Positions 31,014-40,177 of a stretch of 64,000 bases of DNA are shown here, piece after piece. The notes beneath the pieces are model-generated. The model was not told the origin of the DNA, made no database searches, and saw nothing but the letters and a program-made list of their open reading frames with translations. Source of the DNA: Catonella massiliensis (GTDB lineage: Bacteria; Bacillota; Clostridia; Lachnospirales; Lachnospiraceae). The position numbers and the translations under genes were made by a program. Where the stretch lies: positions 1,426,001-1,490,000 of the forward strand of contig NZ_JAEPRJ010000001.1 in assembly GCF_016651435.1 (NCBI RefSeq), read 5' to 3'. The first letter of the stretch is position 1, and each line of letters opens with the position of its first letter.

Positions 31014-31435
31014 TCTTCTACCACTACCCTTCTATATTCAAAGCCTTTTGCCAAATCTTTTTCTATTCTTATGTGTATTGCTGATTTGGGAATGAGTTCT
31101 TCTATCCTTGAAGCCCATTCGATGAGGCAGACTCCGTCTCCGTAGAAATAGTCCTCATAGCCTATTTCATCCATTTCAGATATATCTCCTATACGGTATA
31201 CATCAAAATGATATAGAGGAAGCCTTCCCTGTGTATATTCCTGAACTATGGTAAAGGTGGGGCTGTCAATATTATCCTCTATCAAAAGTCCCACAGCAAA
31301 ACCCTTGGTAAATACGGTCTTACCAACTCCAAGGTCGCCTTCAAGGCAGATAATTTCACCCTTATCTGCCTTTTCTCCAAGTTTCTTACCTATATCAAAT
31401 GTCTCTTCCTCTGAATTACTCTCGTAAATGGTCAT
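31010..31435 (-). CDS. tsaE: tRNA threonylcarbamoyladenosine biosynthesis ATPase TsaE
   Basis: Small P-loop ATPase of 141 residues with GDLGVGKTVFTKGFA (Walker A) near residue 33 and SPTFTIVQEY, DVYRI and LIEWASRI family motifs. It activates the TsaBD complex. It starts 3 bases after tex, whose final codons provide the ribosome site, and overlaps tsaB. Confidence 0.95.
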   Translation of the reverse strand: MTIYESNSEEETFDIGKKLGEKADKGEIICLEGDLGVGKTVFTKGFAVGLLIEDNIDSPTFTIVQEYTQGRLPLYHFDVYRIGDISEMDEIGYEDYFYGDGVCLIEWASRIEELIPKSAIHIRIEKDLAKGFEYRRVVVEE

Positions 31436-31438
31436 TTT

Positions 31439-33589
31439 TTAACCCTTTGCCTGTTTAATGCTTAGAGATATCCTCTTCTTAGGAATATCTACTCCAATAA
31501 CTTTTACATCAACTATATCACCAACACTCACCACTTCAAGCGGGTGCTTTACAAACTTCTTATCTGATAATTCGGATATGTGAACAAGACCATCCTGATG
31601 TACACCGATGTCTACAAAAGCGCCAAAATCAATGACATTGCGGACAGTTCCCTTCATAACCATACCCTCTTTAAGATCCTTCATGTCTAAGACATCAGTT
31701 CTAAGAATAGGGGCAGGAAGGTCTGCTCTAGGGTCTCTTCCCGGCTTTTCAAGCTCACTTATAATATCCTTAAGAGTAAGCTCACCTACGTCTACCTTGG
31801 CTGTTAAGTCAGGATGCTTCTTAATCTCGACGGTTATGCCCTTAATTCCGCCTCTAAGTGCAGAAAGATCATAGCCAAGCGCAGAAAGGAGCTCTTCTGC
31901 TGCCTTATAGGACTCAGGATGAACACTGCTTGAGTCAAGAGGGTTGTCTCCATCCATTATTCTCATAAAGCCTGCACATTGTAAGAATGCCTTTGGTCCA
32001 AGCTTAGAAACCTTCAATAGTTCTTTTCTATTCTTGAATTTACCGTTTTCTTCTCTGTAGTTAACAATGTTTTTTGCTATAGTTCCATTGATTCCTGAAA
32101 CATAGGAAAGAAGCGGAGCTGAAGCAGTATTTAAGTCGACTCCCACTCTGTTTACACAGTCTTCTACCACTGCGCCAAGGGCTTCTTCAAGCTTCTTTTT
32201 ATTCATATCATGTTGATACTGTCCAACGCCTATAGCCTTAGGCTCTATCTTAACCAGCTCAGCAAGAGGGTCCTGTAGCCTTCTTGCTATGGAAGCTGCA
32301 CTTCTCTGTCCCACATCGAACTCCGGGAACTCCTCCGTAGCCAGCTTACTTGCTGAATAAACAGAAGCTCCTGCTTCATTTACTATAACATAGGATACAG
32401 GAAGATGAAGCTCTTTAATCATATCTGAAATTATCATTTCAGACTCTCTGGAGGCAGTACCATTGCCTACAGATATCAGTGAAATTCCGTATTTCTTAAC
32501 TAAATCAGCCACTATCTTCTTGGTCTCAGCCACCTTATTCTGTGGCTCTGTAGGGTAGACAACTGTAGTATAGAGCACCTTACCTGTCTCATCCACTACA
32601 GCAAGCTTACATCCGGTTCTAAACGCAGGATCCCAGCCCAGCACTCGCTTTCCTGTGATTGGAGGCTGCATAAGAAGCTGGGTAAGGTTCTTTCCAAACA
32701 CCTTGATAGCTCCGTCTTCAGCATTTTCCGTAAGCTCCGACCTTATATCATTTTCAATTGATGGAGCTATAAGCCTTGTATAAGAATCGGCTACTGTCTC
32801 CTTTAAGACTTCAGTAGTATATTTATTATCTCTGATTATAACTTTTCTACATAAGTAGAGGAGTATCTCATCTACAGGAGCCTCGATTTTTACCGTCAAT
32901 ACCTTTTCAGCTTCGCCTCGATTAATCGCAAGTATTCTATATCCTGTTATCTTCTTTACAGGCTCACTAAAGCTGTAATAGGTCTCATAGACGGACTGCG
33001 CTTCCTTATCTTTTGCCTCTGAAACTACATTTCCCTTATCAAAGGTTATATTTCTGATGTACTTTCTATACTCTGCATTGTCTGAGATTTCTTCCGCAAT
33101 TATGTCCATAGCGCCCTTGATAGCAGACTGGGCATCTGTTATGCCCTTTTCTTCATTGAGGTAGTTAAGTGCCTCTTCTTCAAGTGGTTTGTCTGTCTGC
33201 TGTAAGGAAATAATGATGGCAAGTCCTGAAAGGCCTGCTTCTTTTGCTATAGTTGCTCTGGTTCTTCTCTTTTGCTTGTACGGTCTGTACAAATCTTCTA
33301 CAGTAACCAAGGCTTCTGCTGCCTCTATAGCCTGTCTTAGCTCATCAGTAAGCTTTCCCTGTTCTTCTATAAGACCTATAACCTGAGTTTTCCTCTCTTC
33401 AAGGTTGTTCAGATATCTAAGCCTCTCATCAAGATTACGGAGCACCTCATCATTAAGTGCTCCATGCTGTTCTTTTCTGTATCTCGCAATAAAAGGAATG
33501 GTATTCCCTTCTTCTATAAGCTTGATAACTGCATTTACCTGTTCCGTCTTAATACCGAGTTCTTCCGCAATCTTTTTTGCTATGTCCAT
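31439..33589 (-). CDS. tex: Tex-family RNA-binding transcriptional accessory protein
   Basis: This 716-residue protein has the full Tex layout. An N-terminal helical domain (GNTIPFIARYRKEQHGALND) comes first, then a YqgF-like RNase H fold (near LGWDPAFRTGCKLAVV). A helix-hairpin-helix segment (VGVDLNTASAPLLSYVSGI) precedes a C-terminal S1 RNA-binding domain (residues ~640-713, GTVRNVIDFGAFVDIG). Tex binds RNA and affects transcription or RNA turnover. It lies upstream of and next to tsaE-tsaB-rimI. Confidence 0.95.
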   Translation of the reverse strand: MDIAKKIAEELGIKTEQVNAVIKLIEEGNTIPFIARYRKEQHGALNDEVLRNLDERLRYLNNLEERKTQVIGLIEEQGKLTDELRQAIEAAEALVTVEDLYRPYKQKRRTRATIAKEAGLSGLAIIISLQQTDKPLEEEALNYLNEEKGITDAQSAIKGAMDIIAEEISDNAEYRKYIRNITFDKGNVVSEAKDKEAQSVYETYYSFSEPVKKITGYRILAINRGEAEKVLTVKIEAPVDEILLYLCRKVIIRDNKYTTEVLKETVADSYTRLIAPSIENDIRSELTENAEDGAIKVFGKNLTQLLMQPPITGKRVLGWDPAFRTGCKLAVVDETGKVLYTTVVYPTEPQNKVAETKKIVADLVKKYGISLISVGNGTASRESEMIISDMIKELHLPVSYVIVNEAGASVYSASKLATEEFPEFDVGQRSAASIARRLQDPLAELVKIEPKAIGVGQYQHDMNKKKLEEALGAVVEDCVNRVGVDLNTASAPLLSYVSGINGTIAKNIVNYREENGKFKNRKELLKVSKLGPKAFLQCAGFMRIMDGDNPLDSSSVHPESYKAAEELLSALGYDLSALRGGIKGITVEIKKHPDLTAKVDVGELTLKDIISELEKPGRDPRADLPAPILRTDVLDMKDLKEGMVMKGTVRNVIDFGAFVDIGVHQDGLVHISELSDKKFVKHPLEVVSVGDIVDVKVIGVDIPKKRISLSIKQAKG

Positions 33590-33610
33590 CTTTCTAACCC
33601 CTAAATATTA

Positions 33611-34930
33611 TCATAGTTGAACTTCTACAAAGATATCGTATATTGCTTTAATCGCAAGCTCGAAGTCATCATTGTCTACTCCGATTATTATATTAAGCTC
33701 ACTTGAGCCCTGATCTATCATTCTTACATTGATGCGGGCATGGGCAAGGGCAGCAAATATTCTTCCCGCTGTACCCCTTACAGACTTCATGCCTCTTCCT
33801 ACTACAGCAATGAGGGCGATGCCTGATTCAATATCTATGGAGTCAGGCTCAGCAAGCTTGTGAATAGCAGATACAACCAACTGTTCTTTTGGCTCGAATA
33901 CCTTTTCCTCTACAAAAAGAGTCATTGTATCGATACCTGATGGCATATGCTCAAAAGAAATATCATTTTCTTCAAATGCCTGAAGCACCTTTCTGCCAAA
34001 TCCTATCTCCACATTCATCATGTCTTTATCGATATTAATGGCTGAAAATCCCTTTCTTCCCGCAATACCTGTGATGACATACTTTGACTTCTGTCCTGTG
34101 CTTTCAACTATCCAGCTTCCCGGATCTTCAGGAGCGTTGGTATTCTTGATATTTACAGGGATGCCTGCCTTTCTGACAGGGAAGATGGAATCCTCGTGGA
34201 GGACTGATGCTCCCATATAGGAAAGCTCTCGAAGCTCTTTATAGGTAATAATGTCAATTGGTTTTGGATCGTAAATAATTCTTGGGTCTGCAACAAGAAA
34301 ACCCGACACATCTGTCCAGTTCTCATATACATCAGCTTTCACAGCTCTTGCTACTATCGCACCTGTGATATCGGATCCTCCTCTTGAAAATGTCTTTATA
34401 GTTCCATCAGGCATAGCGCCATAAAAGCCCGGAATGACAGCATATTCTATCTTCTTAAGCTTCTTTGCAAGTATCTCGTTTGTCTTTTCAGAGTCAAAGT
34501 TGCCGTCTTTGTCAAAGAAGAGGACAGTAGCAGCATCCACGAAGGTGAAGTCGAGGTATTTTGCCATAATAATACCATTTAAGTATTCGCCTCTGGAAGC
34601 CGCATAATCCTTTCCTGCCTTTTCCTTAAGGTTTTTCTCGATAAGGGTGAACTCATCCTCGAGAGAAAGCTCTATGCCAAGTCCTTCTATGATTTCGTTG
34701 TATCTTGACTTAATATCTTCAAATTCTTCAGAAAAGTCCTCCCCACGAGAAGCCTTCTCCTGACATTTATACAGTAAATCTGTCACCTTTATATCAGCAT
34801 TGAACCTCTTGCCGGGTGCTGAAGGTATGGCATAATGCCTCTCCTTCTCAGACTTGATTATCTCTCCAACCTTCTTAAACTGTTCTGCATTTGCAAGCGA
34901 ACTTCCGCCAAATTTTACTACCTTTAACAA
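33611..34930 (-). CDS. lysC: Aspartate kinase
   Basis: First step of the aspartate pathway to lysine, threonine and methionine. The 439-residue product has VVKFGGSSLANAEQF at the start, the FSRGGSDITGA active-site segment near 175, and two C-terminal ACT domains (about 285-439) for feedback control. The start codon is TTG at 34930 with GGAGGG upstream. It has its own promoter, after the hom terminator. dapB, in the same pathway, is 16 kb away. Confidence 0.95.
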   Translation of the reverse strand: MLKVVKFGGSSLANAEQFKKVGEIIKSEKERHYAIPSAPGKRFNADIKVTDLLYKCQEKASRGEDFSEEFEDIKSRYNEIIEGLGIELSLEDEFTLIEKNLKEKAGKDYAASRGEYLNGIIMAKYLDFTFVDAATVLFFDKDGNFDSEKTNEILAKKLKKIEYAVIPGFYGAMPDGTIKTFSRGGSDITGAIVARAVKADVYENWTDVSGFLVADPRIIYDPKPIDIITYKELRELSYMGASVLHEDSIFPVRKAGIPVNIKNTNAPEDPGSWIVESTGQKSKYVITGIAGRKGFSAINIDKDMMNVEIGFGRKVLQAFEENDISFEHMPSGIDTMTLFVEEKVFEPKEQLVVSAIHKLAEPDSIDIESGIALIAVVGRGMKSVRGTAGRIFAALAHARINVRMIDQGSSELNIIIGVDNDDFELAIKAIYDIFVEVQL

Positions 34931-34982
34931 TTATTTTCCCTCCAAATCCATCTAAGCAAGACCTGTGTATTGCAACTTTCAC

Positions 34983-35011
34983 ATATTGATTAATAGAATT
35001 ATCTGTGTCAA
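34983..35011 (-). promoter_or_regulatory. lysC promoter within an inverted repeat
   Basis: TTGACA (35006-35011), 17-base spacer, CAATAT (34983-34988). The -35 box is inside GTGTCAA-AATAT-TTGACAC-type symmetry at 35005-35023 (7-bp arms), which could be an operator. No lysine riboswitch is seen in the short leader. Confidence 0.55.
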
Positions 35012-35066
35012 AAATATTGACACCTTATGATATAAGAGCATTGGTTTTACCTGCTCCTAAAAACAT

Positions 35067-35114
35067 TTGCAAATACCACTTTATAAGCGTAACGCTTAAT
35101 TGTAATATTTGCAA
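35067..35114 (-). terminator. Terminator after hom
   Basis: Outer arms TTGCAAATA / TATTTGCAA and inner AAGCGT / ACGCTT; T-runs lie on both sides (GTTTTTAGG on the minus strand, ATATTTTTATT on the plus strand). Confidence 0.6.
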
Positions 35115-35124
35115 GATATTTTTA

Positions 35125-36330
35125 TTAAAAATTAATTATTATTTTATTTTTTACACTTAAATCTCCGGTTAGCTCTTCGAATTCAGCCTCAGTTAAAGGC
35201 GAGGTGATGAAGGCAAATTCTCCCACTACCTTATCAGATTTTACTTCTTCAATTCCTGATATCTTCTGCTTTGCAGCCTCTTTCTCACTCTCAGGAACTC
35301 TTACAAAGAACTTCTGCTTATACTGCCTGATGTCACCAAGAGTAAGCTTTTCTTCATCCCAGTTGATATCAAGGTGTCTGTCCTTATTTCTAACTGCTTC
35401 CACCACATCTGCAACAACAGCACTTGCAGTAGGAAGTTTGCCCGCTCCCCTGCCGTAGAACATAACATCATCAACCATGTTTCCCTTTATTAAAACGGCA
35501 TTAAAGACATCTTCTACGCTATGAAGAGGCTGATTCCTGCTTAGCATTACAGGAGCAACTCTTGCATACACTACTCCACCGTCCTTCTTGCTTTCGCCTA
35601 TTAGCTTGATAGTAGCATCTAAGGACTTGGCATACTCCATATCTTCCTTGGTTATTCTCGATATGCCCTCTACAGGGATGTCTTCAAAGTCAACCTGCTT
35701 GCCGTAGGCAAGAGAAGTAAGGATGGCTATCTTTCTACCGCTGTCGTATCCATCCACATCCGCACTTGGATTTCTCTCAGCATAGCCCATAGCCTGCGCC
35801 TCTTTTAAGACTGTGTCATAGTCAAGCCCTTCTTTATCCATCTTGGTGAGGATATAGTTGGTGGTTCCGTTAAGTATACCCTGAATTTCAATTATTTCCT
35901 CTGCTGTAAGAGAATAATTAAGAGGTCTTATTACGGGTATACCTCCTCCTACGCTGGCTTCAAATAAGAAGTTGACATTTTTCTCCTTTGCAAGCTTAAT
36001 TAGTCCTGCACCATACTTTGCCACAAGCTCCTTGTTAGAAGTACACACACTCTTTCCTGCTTCAATAGCTAACTTTACAAAATCATAAGCAGGCTTGGTC
36101 CCACCCATGGTCTCTACTACAACAGAAATCTCATCATCATTTAAGATATCGTTAAAATCGTGAGTAATTAGCTTCTCAGCAGGATCTCCAGGCATATCTC
36201 TAAGATCGCAGATTCTCTTGACCTTAATCTCTTCTCCTGCCTTTATTGCTATACTTTGTCTGTTTGTATTAATAACCTCAAAAACTCCCGAGCCTACAGT
36301 TCCATATCCTATAATTCCTACATTTACCAT
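35125..36330 (-). CDS. hom: Homoserine dehydrogenase
   Basis: NAD(P)H-dependent reduction of aspartate semialdehyde to homoserine. The Rossmann loop GIIGYGTVGSGV is at residues 5-16. The substrate/metal motif AEAQMGYAERNPSADVDGYD-type region (near residue 192) and the catalytic Lys segment follow. A C-terminal ACT-like domain (about 340-401) completes 401 residues, a normal length. GAGGTGA stands before the ATG. It is 14 bases after the ACT-domain gene, so they form one operon, with a promoter at 36847-36875. Confidence 0.95.
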   Translation of the reverse strand: MVNVGIIGYGTVGSGVFEVINTNRQSIAIKAGEEIKVKRICDLRDMPGDPAEKLITHDFNDILNDDEISVVVETMGGTKPAYDFVKLAIEAGKSVCTSNKELVAKYGAGLIKLAKEKNVNFLFEASVGGGIPVIRPLNYSLTAEEIIEIQGILNGTTNYILTKMDKEGLDYDTVLKEAQAMGYAERNPSADVDGYDSGRKIAILTSLAYGKQVDFEDIPVEGISRITKEDMEYAKSLDATIKLIGESKKDGGVVYARVAPVMLSRNQPLHSVEDVFNAVLIKGNMVDDVMFYGRGAGKLPTASAVVADVVEAVRNKDRHLDINWDEEKLTLGDIRQYKQKFFVRVPESEKEAAKQKISGIEEVKSDKVVGEFAFITSPLTEAEFEELTGDLSVKNKIIINF

Positions 36331-36344
36331 TCTTCACCTCTAAT

Positions 36345-36785
36345 TTATTCTCTTGCGAGTATTTTCATTCTTCTAATTCCGTCAATTGCTTCTACGCTTG
36401 CCACCATATCAGTAACATCAGTCAGTCCGTTAAGAATCTGCAAGCTCAGTGACAAAGAAGCCAAGCCGTTAACCGGTATACTTTGGTGGATAGTCAGTAT
36501 GTTTACTCCATAACGGGCTACCTCCTTAAGCACTTCTGAGAGCAGTCCCTGTCTATCCTCCATTTCAAGCAAAAATGAGATTGTCTTTCCTCTTGCATCT
36601 TCATGAAAGTAGTTAATTTCATCTTTGTACTTATAAAACGAACTTCTGCTTATGCCTACAGCCTCCGCTGCCTCACCTACGGTCATCACCTTTTTTGTCT
36701 CAAGCAGCTTCTTTGCTTCAACCACCTGTAATAAAACCTCAGGTAAAGCCCTTTCTGAAACTAAATAGAGTTTATCTTTTCCCAT
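36345..36785 (-). CDS. pheB: ACT domain protein of the UPF0735/PheB family
   Basis: A 146-residue protein with an N-terminal helix-turn-helix-like segment (MTVGEAAEAVGISRSSFYKY, about residues 35-55) and a C-terminal ACT domain (about 65-146). These proteins usually precede homoserine dehydrogenase in Firmicutes and probably sense an amino acid such as threonine; the pheB name does not prove a role in phenylalanine synthesis. I use the ATG at 36783-36785 (GGTGGAAG upstream) in place of a TTG six codons earlier. Confidence 0.88.
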   Translation of the reverse strand: MGKDKLYLVSERALPEVLLQVVEAKKLLETKKVMTVGEAAEAVGISRSSFYKYKDEINYFHEDARGKTISFLLEMEDRQGLLSEVLKEVARYGVNILTIHQSIPVNGLASLSLSLQILNGLTDVTDMVASVEAIDGIRRMKILARE

Positions 36786-36846
36786 TTCTTCCACCCATAT
36801 CAAAACTTTGTGTGCCCTTAACGGTCATTTGTGTGTAACAGAAAGA

Positions 36847-36875
36847 ATATTAACACAGACTACCATTAATTGCAA
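36847..36875 (-). promoter_or_regulatory. Promoter of the ACT-hom operon
   Basis: TTGCAA (36870-36875), 17-base spacer, TAATAT (36847-36852) on the minus strand, flanked by TTAACAC / GTGTTAA arms. Confidence 0.55.
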
Positions 36876-37114
36876 GTGTTAAAGCTAATAGTTTTATACT
36901 TTATTTTAGGGTTTTTACTATCAAATTTGCCATATGATTCATCTCCAACCCTATTTACCGTTAAAAGCCGTATAGTTCTACAATCAAATTCCTGCTTTAC
37001 CTAATTCGCCTCCTGTGACGAGTCTCATAAGTGAGATCTATATATCCGCCGCCGCACAATCCCTTATAGATTATTCTATTAGATAGGGAATTTGGGAGAA
37101 ATTTCCTATCAAAT
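36876..37114. other. Unexplained 240-base intergenic segment
   Basis: Lies between the prfB terminator and the ACT-hom promoter. It holds a long hairpin (37083-37110: GATAGGGAATTT / AAATTTCCTATC, one mismatch), a GC-rich patch CGGCGGCGG on the minus strand and a 14-codon ORF (36984-37028, MRLVTGGELGKAGI) without a convincing ribosome site. It could be a small RNA; no known RNA family is recognised. Confidence 0.35.
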
Positions 37115-37151
37115 TAAAAAAGCCAGTACAGGAATATCTCCCATACTGACT
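37115..37151 (-). terminator. Intrinsic terminator of prfB
   Basis: AGTCAGTA / TACTGGCT arms followed by TTTTTT on the minus strand, 9 bases after the prfB stop. Confidence 0.8.
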
Positions 37152-37159
37152 TATTATAG

Positions 37160-38276
37160 TTAATCTTCTTTTTTAATGCTCTTCCATTTTAGATATGCAT
37201 TGATAAAAGGATCAAAGTAGCCATCAAGAACCGCCTGTGCATTGCCGATTTCTACATTTGTCCTATGATCCTTGACCATTGTATATGGCTGAAGCACATA
37301 GGAACGAATCTGGCTGCCCCAGGCAATGTCTTTTTGCTCTCCTCTGATACCCGCTTCCTTAGCCTCATTTTCCTGCTGTTTAAGCATATAAAGCTTTGCC
37401 TTTAACATCTGCATAGCCTTGGCTTTATTCTGGAACTGAGAACGCTCATTCTGGCAGCTTACTACTATTCCCGAAGGGAAATGTGTAATTCTAATCGCAG
37501 ATGAGGTTTTGTTGATATGCTGTCCACCTGCACCGCTTGAGCGGAAGGTATCTATCCTTATATCATCATCTTTGATTTCGATATCTATATCATCTTCAAT
37601 ATCCGGCATTACATCACAGGATACAAAGGAGGTCTGCCTCTTTCCCGCAGCATTGAAAGGTGAAATACGAACCAAACGGTGCACTCCATGCTCACTCTTT
37701 AGGTAGCCATAGGCATTAGTCCCCGTAATTTCAATGGTACAGGACTTTACTCCTGCTTCTTCTCCTGCCAGATAGTCGATAACCTCTGTCTTATATCCCT
37801 TGCTTTCTGCCCACCTTGTGTAGGCTCTCATAAGGATGCTTGTCCAGTCACAGGCTTCAGTACCGCCTGCACCCGCATGTAAGGTGATAATAGCATTATC
37901 TTTATCATAAGGACCGCTTAGCAGGGTTGAAATTCTAAGAGCATCAAACTCTGTCTTAAATCTCTCAAGTTCGTCTCCTATTTCTGAAATCATTGAGGCA
38001 TCATTTTCTTCTTCTGCCATTTCAATAAGTGCACCTATGTCATCAAAGAGCCCCTGCAGCTCGTCAAAGCCTTCTATATTATTTTTTAAACCTGATATTT
38101 CAGCCATAGTAGCATTTGCCTTCTCGGCATCATCCCAAAATCCCGGTTCGGATATGAGTCTGTTTAACTCCTCGAGCCTCATCTTCTTGCTCGTTAAGTC
38201 AAAGTGAATCCCTCACTTCGACTAATGGCTCTGCATAAGAGTTTAATGTAACTTTGAACTGGTCTAACTCTACCAC
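37160..38276 (-). CDS. prfB: Peptide chain release factor 2 with programmed +1 frameshift
   Basis: RF2 ends translation at UGA and UAA. The coding region starts at GTG (38274-38276, AAAGGTGG upstream) and gives MVELDQFKVTLNSYAEPLVE... for 25 codons up to an in-frame UGA at 38199-38201. The sequence AGGGATTCACTTTGAC there is the classical autoregulatory frameshift site: an upstream Shine-Dalgarno-like AGGGA, the slip codon CTT and TGA-C. After a +1 shift the frame continues DLTSKK-MRLEEL to 37160, giving about 371 residues. The SPF-type anticodon tripeptide and the GGQ loop (SSGAGGQHINK) are present. Confidence 0.96.
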
Positions 38277-38313
38277 TATCTCACCACCTTTTGTTTTTTA
38301 TTCACAAGAAAAG

Positions 38314-38343
38314 ATTATAACATAGGGCAGTATGGGTTGGCAA
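38314..38343 (-). promoter_or_regulatory. prfB promoter
   Basis: TTGCCA (38338-38343), 18-base spacer, TATAAT (38314-38319) on the minus strand, 38 bases before the GTG start. Confidence 0.6.
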
Positions 38344-38389
38344 GGATGTAAACAGGTTATAGGGGATTATTTTCACAGGTTGGTTAAGA

Positions 38390-39046
38390 TTAGTTAAAAT
38401 ACTTAATTGTCTCTTTGCTTATGGCTGTTAAGGTATCATCTAACACATCCTTTGCTTCATTCTCTTGGCTGACTTGGACATGGAATAATAAATTGCGATA
38501 TGACATTACTGCTCCAACAGCCTGCCCAGCCAGCTTTTTATTGATTTTGCTTAAATCATTATCCTTAGCATAAAAAGAATGTAAATTATCTCCAATGTAG
38601 TATTCATTGAAACTTACACCTAACCTAATTTGACTTGTGCTTTCTTTGTTTTCATATATAATGTATTCAAAGGTTGGCTCAGGAACAGTATTTGAATTTT
38701 TCATAATCAGGCTGTCACGAGAGTTAAATGTCCATTCCTTTCGAATATAGAGCAGAAAATTGTGGTCCGTCTCATATTTTTTTTCATAACCTTTTAGCCT
38801 TAAATTCTCAGCCATATATTCATAAAACTTCTGATACTCATCAAATGACAGTATCATTTTTTCTTCTGATGAGGATGAATTTGAAGACTGTTTTGATGAC
38901 ACAGAAGACTGCGATACCTTTGTGTCAGTTTCTTTAGTTGAATTTATCCCCCTGGTATAGTACCTGCTTATTATGAAATTGACAACTGTAAAAACCACCA
39001 TCAGGACAACTAATCCTATAACAAATGCATTTCTTTTTTTATCCAT
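38390..39046 (-). CDS. Membrane-anchored exported protein of unknown function
   Basis: This 218-residue product has a charged N terminus, a single membrane helix (about 8-28), a Ser/Gln-rich linker (about 45-62) and a C-terminal soluble domain of about 150 residues outside the cell. I do not recognise the domain. AGAGGT precedes the ATG. It follows the lipoprotein gene by 30 bases on the same strand, so the three exported proteins at 38390-40822 probably form one operon. prfB downstream has its own promoter. Confidence 0.6.
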   Translation of the reverse strand: MDKKRNAFVIGLVVLMVVFTVVNFIISRYYTRGINSTKETDTKVSQSSVSSKQSSNSSSSEEKMILSFDEYQKFYEYMAENLRLKGYEKKYETDHNFLLYIRKEWTFNSRDSLIMKNSNTVPEPTFEYIIYENKESTSQIRLGVSFNEYYIGDNLHSFYAKDNDLSKINKKLAGQAVGAVMSYRNLLFHVQVSQENEAKDVLDDTLTAISKETIKYFN

Positions 39047-39076
39047 AGTGTAAACCTCTTTTATATAGTGTTTTAA

Positions 39077-40117
39077 TCAATTCCCCCTAATTATAATTGC
39101 TGATACATACGACTCCGAATCAATATCAAGCTTAACTTCCCTTTTAAGTTCAAATGTGTTTATATCGTATAAGCTTAGCTTTTGCAGGTTTGCAACAACC
39201 AAATATTTTCCATAAATCTGTGTAAGAGACAACTCATTGTTAAGTTCGATATCCTTATAAAGCCGTCCTTCTTCATCTACCACACTAACCTTAGTACCTT
39301 TTACTTCAACAGGATTATAGTTAGTAATCAAAAATTTATCTTCATACTTAAATATATCTGAAGGTTGCTCTGCCTGAATATCTATAACTTTAATGTCATA
39401 ATTCCTTTTGTCTATTGACAATATTTTAGAAATTGGCTTATCATCAGTGCTTATCTGCATTGTAAAATACATATAACTATCGTCCTCACAATACATTTCA
39501 GTAGTTCTACCGAATTTAGTCAAAGAAATTTCTTTAACTATATTCAAATCTTTATCCATAACTCTAAGTGTACAGCTGTCTAAGCCTTTATCAGCTGTTA
39601 TCGAAAAAGCCAAAAGTTTTTCACTCATTGGAAAAATCCCATAAATATAAGTTTCTTTATATTCTTTAATTATATTTTTATGAGACTCTTTATCATACCT
39701 TTCTATATAGCTCGACCCATTCATAGTATTAACTGCATATACATATTTATTTATAACAGCCATATGATTAAGAGCAATATTGCTGAAAGGATATTCCGAA
39801 ATCTCAAAAGTATTTTTATTTAGGCTAATAACCTTTTTAGTACTTTTATTATTTCCCAATCCCTGAGGTATCATATATACCTCATTATCAACAGTTAAAG
39901 GTTTATAAAAATGAGAACCTAACCCTGCATATGTCAATTTACTAGAACCAAGCAGCTCTAGTTCATCATTATACCAATCAATCCTACTCTTATACATTTG
40001 CTGTGAAGTATGTACAATCCCTATAGTAGAATCATATTTGGTGTCAGAATTCCCTGTGTTACACGATATCAAAAAACAACTAATGGATAATATACAACAA
40101 AACAATATTTTTCTCAC
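39077..40117 (-). CDS. Predicted lipoprotein with repeat (beta-propeller-like) structure
   Basis: A signal peptide ends in the lipobox FLISC (Cys at residue 19). The mature part has repeated segments pairing a short conserved strand with KNTF, DKESH, DKDLN and DKRNY turns, as in WD40/YVTN-like propellers. The 346 residues could form a seven-bladed propeller. The start codon is GTG, and no ribosome site is adjacent. A strong AAAGGAGG lies about 40 bases upstream behind a hairpin (40129-40151). Function unknown; the partner genes are the upstream cysteine hydrolase and downstream membrane protein. Confidence 0.6.
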   Translation of the reverse strand: MRKILFCCILSISCFLISCNTGNSDTKYDSTIGIVHTSQQMYKSRIDWYNDELELLGSSKLTYAGLGSHFYKPLTVDNEVYMIPQGLGNNKSTKKVISLNKNTFEISEYPFSNIALNHMAVINKYVYAVNTMNGSSYIERYDKESHKNIIKEYKETYIYGIFPMSEKLLAFSITADKGLDSCTLRVMDKDLNIVKEISLTKFGRTTEMYCEDDSYMYFTMQISTDDKPISKILSIDKRNYDIKVIDIQAEQPSDIFKYEDKFLITNYNPVEVKGTKVSVVDEEGRLYKDIELNNELSLTQIYGKYLVVANLQKLSLYDINTFELKREVKLDIDSESYVSAIIIRGN

Positions 40118-40128
40118 AATAATTTTAA

Positions 40129-40151
40129 GCCGATAGAGTTGCTCTACCGGC
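40129..40151 (-). promoter_or_regulatory. Hairpin between the cysteine hydrolase and lipoprotein genes
   Basis: GCCGGTAGAG / CTCTATCGGC arms (ten pairs with one G-U on the minus-strand RNA), loop of three bases. It separates a strong ribosome site (40156-40163) from the GTG start at 40117, so it may shape translation of the lipoprotein or act as a partial terminator. Confidence 0.45.
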
Positions 40152-40177
40152 TCTGCCTCCTTTCTAAAGAAGAAAAA

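Noticed and set aside
36984..37028. 14-codon ORF (MRLVTGGELGKAGI)
   Set aside because: No ribosome site at a proper distance; kept only as part of an unexplained spacer.
38182..38276. Broken (frameshifted) prfB pseudogene
   Set aside because: The in-frame UGA lies in the canonical CTT-TGA-C frameshift site with an upstream Shine-Dalgarno-like element, so it is the normal autoregulated RF2.
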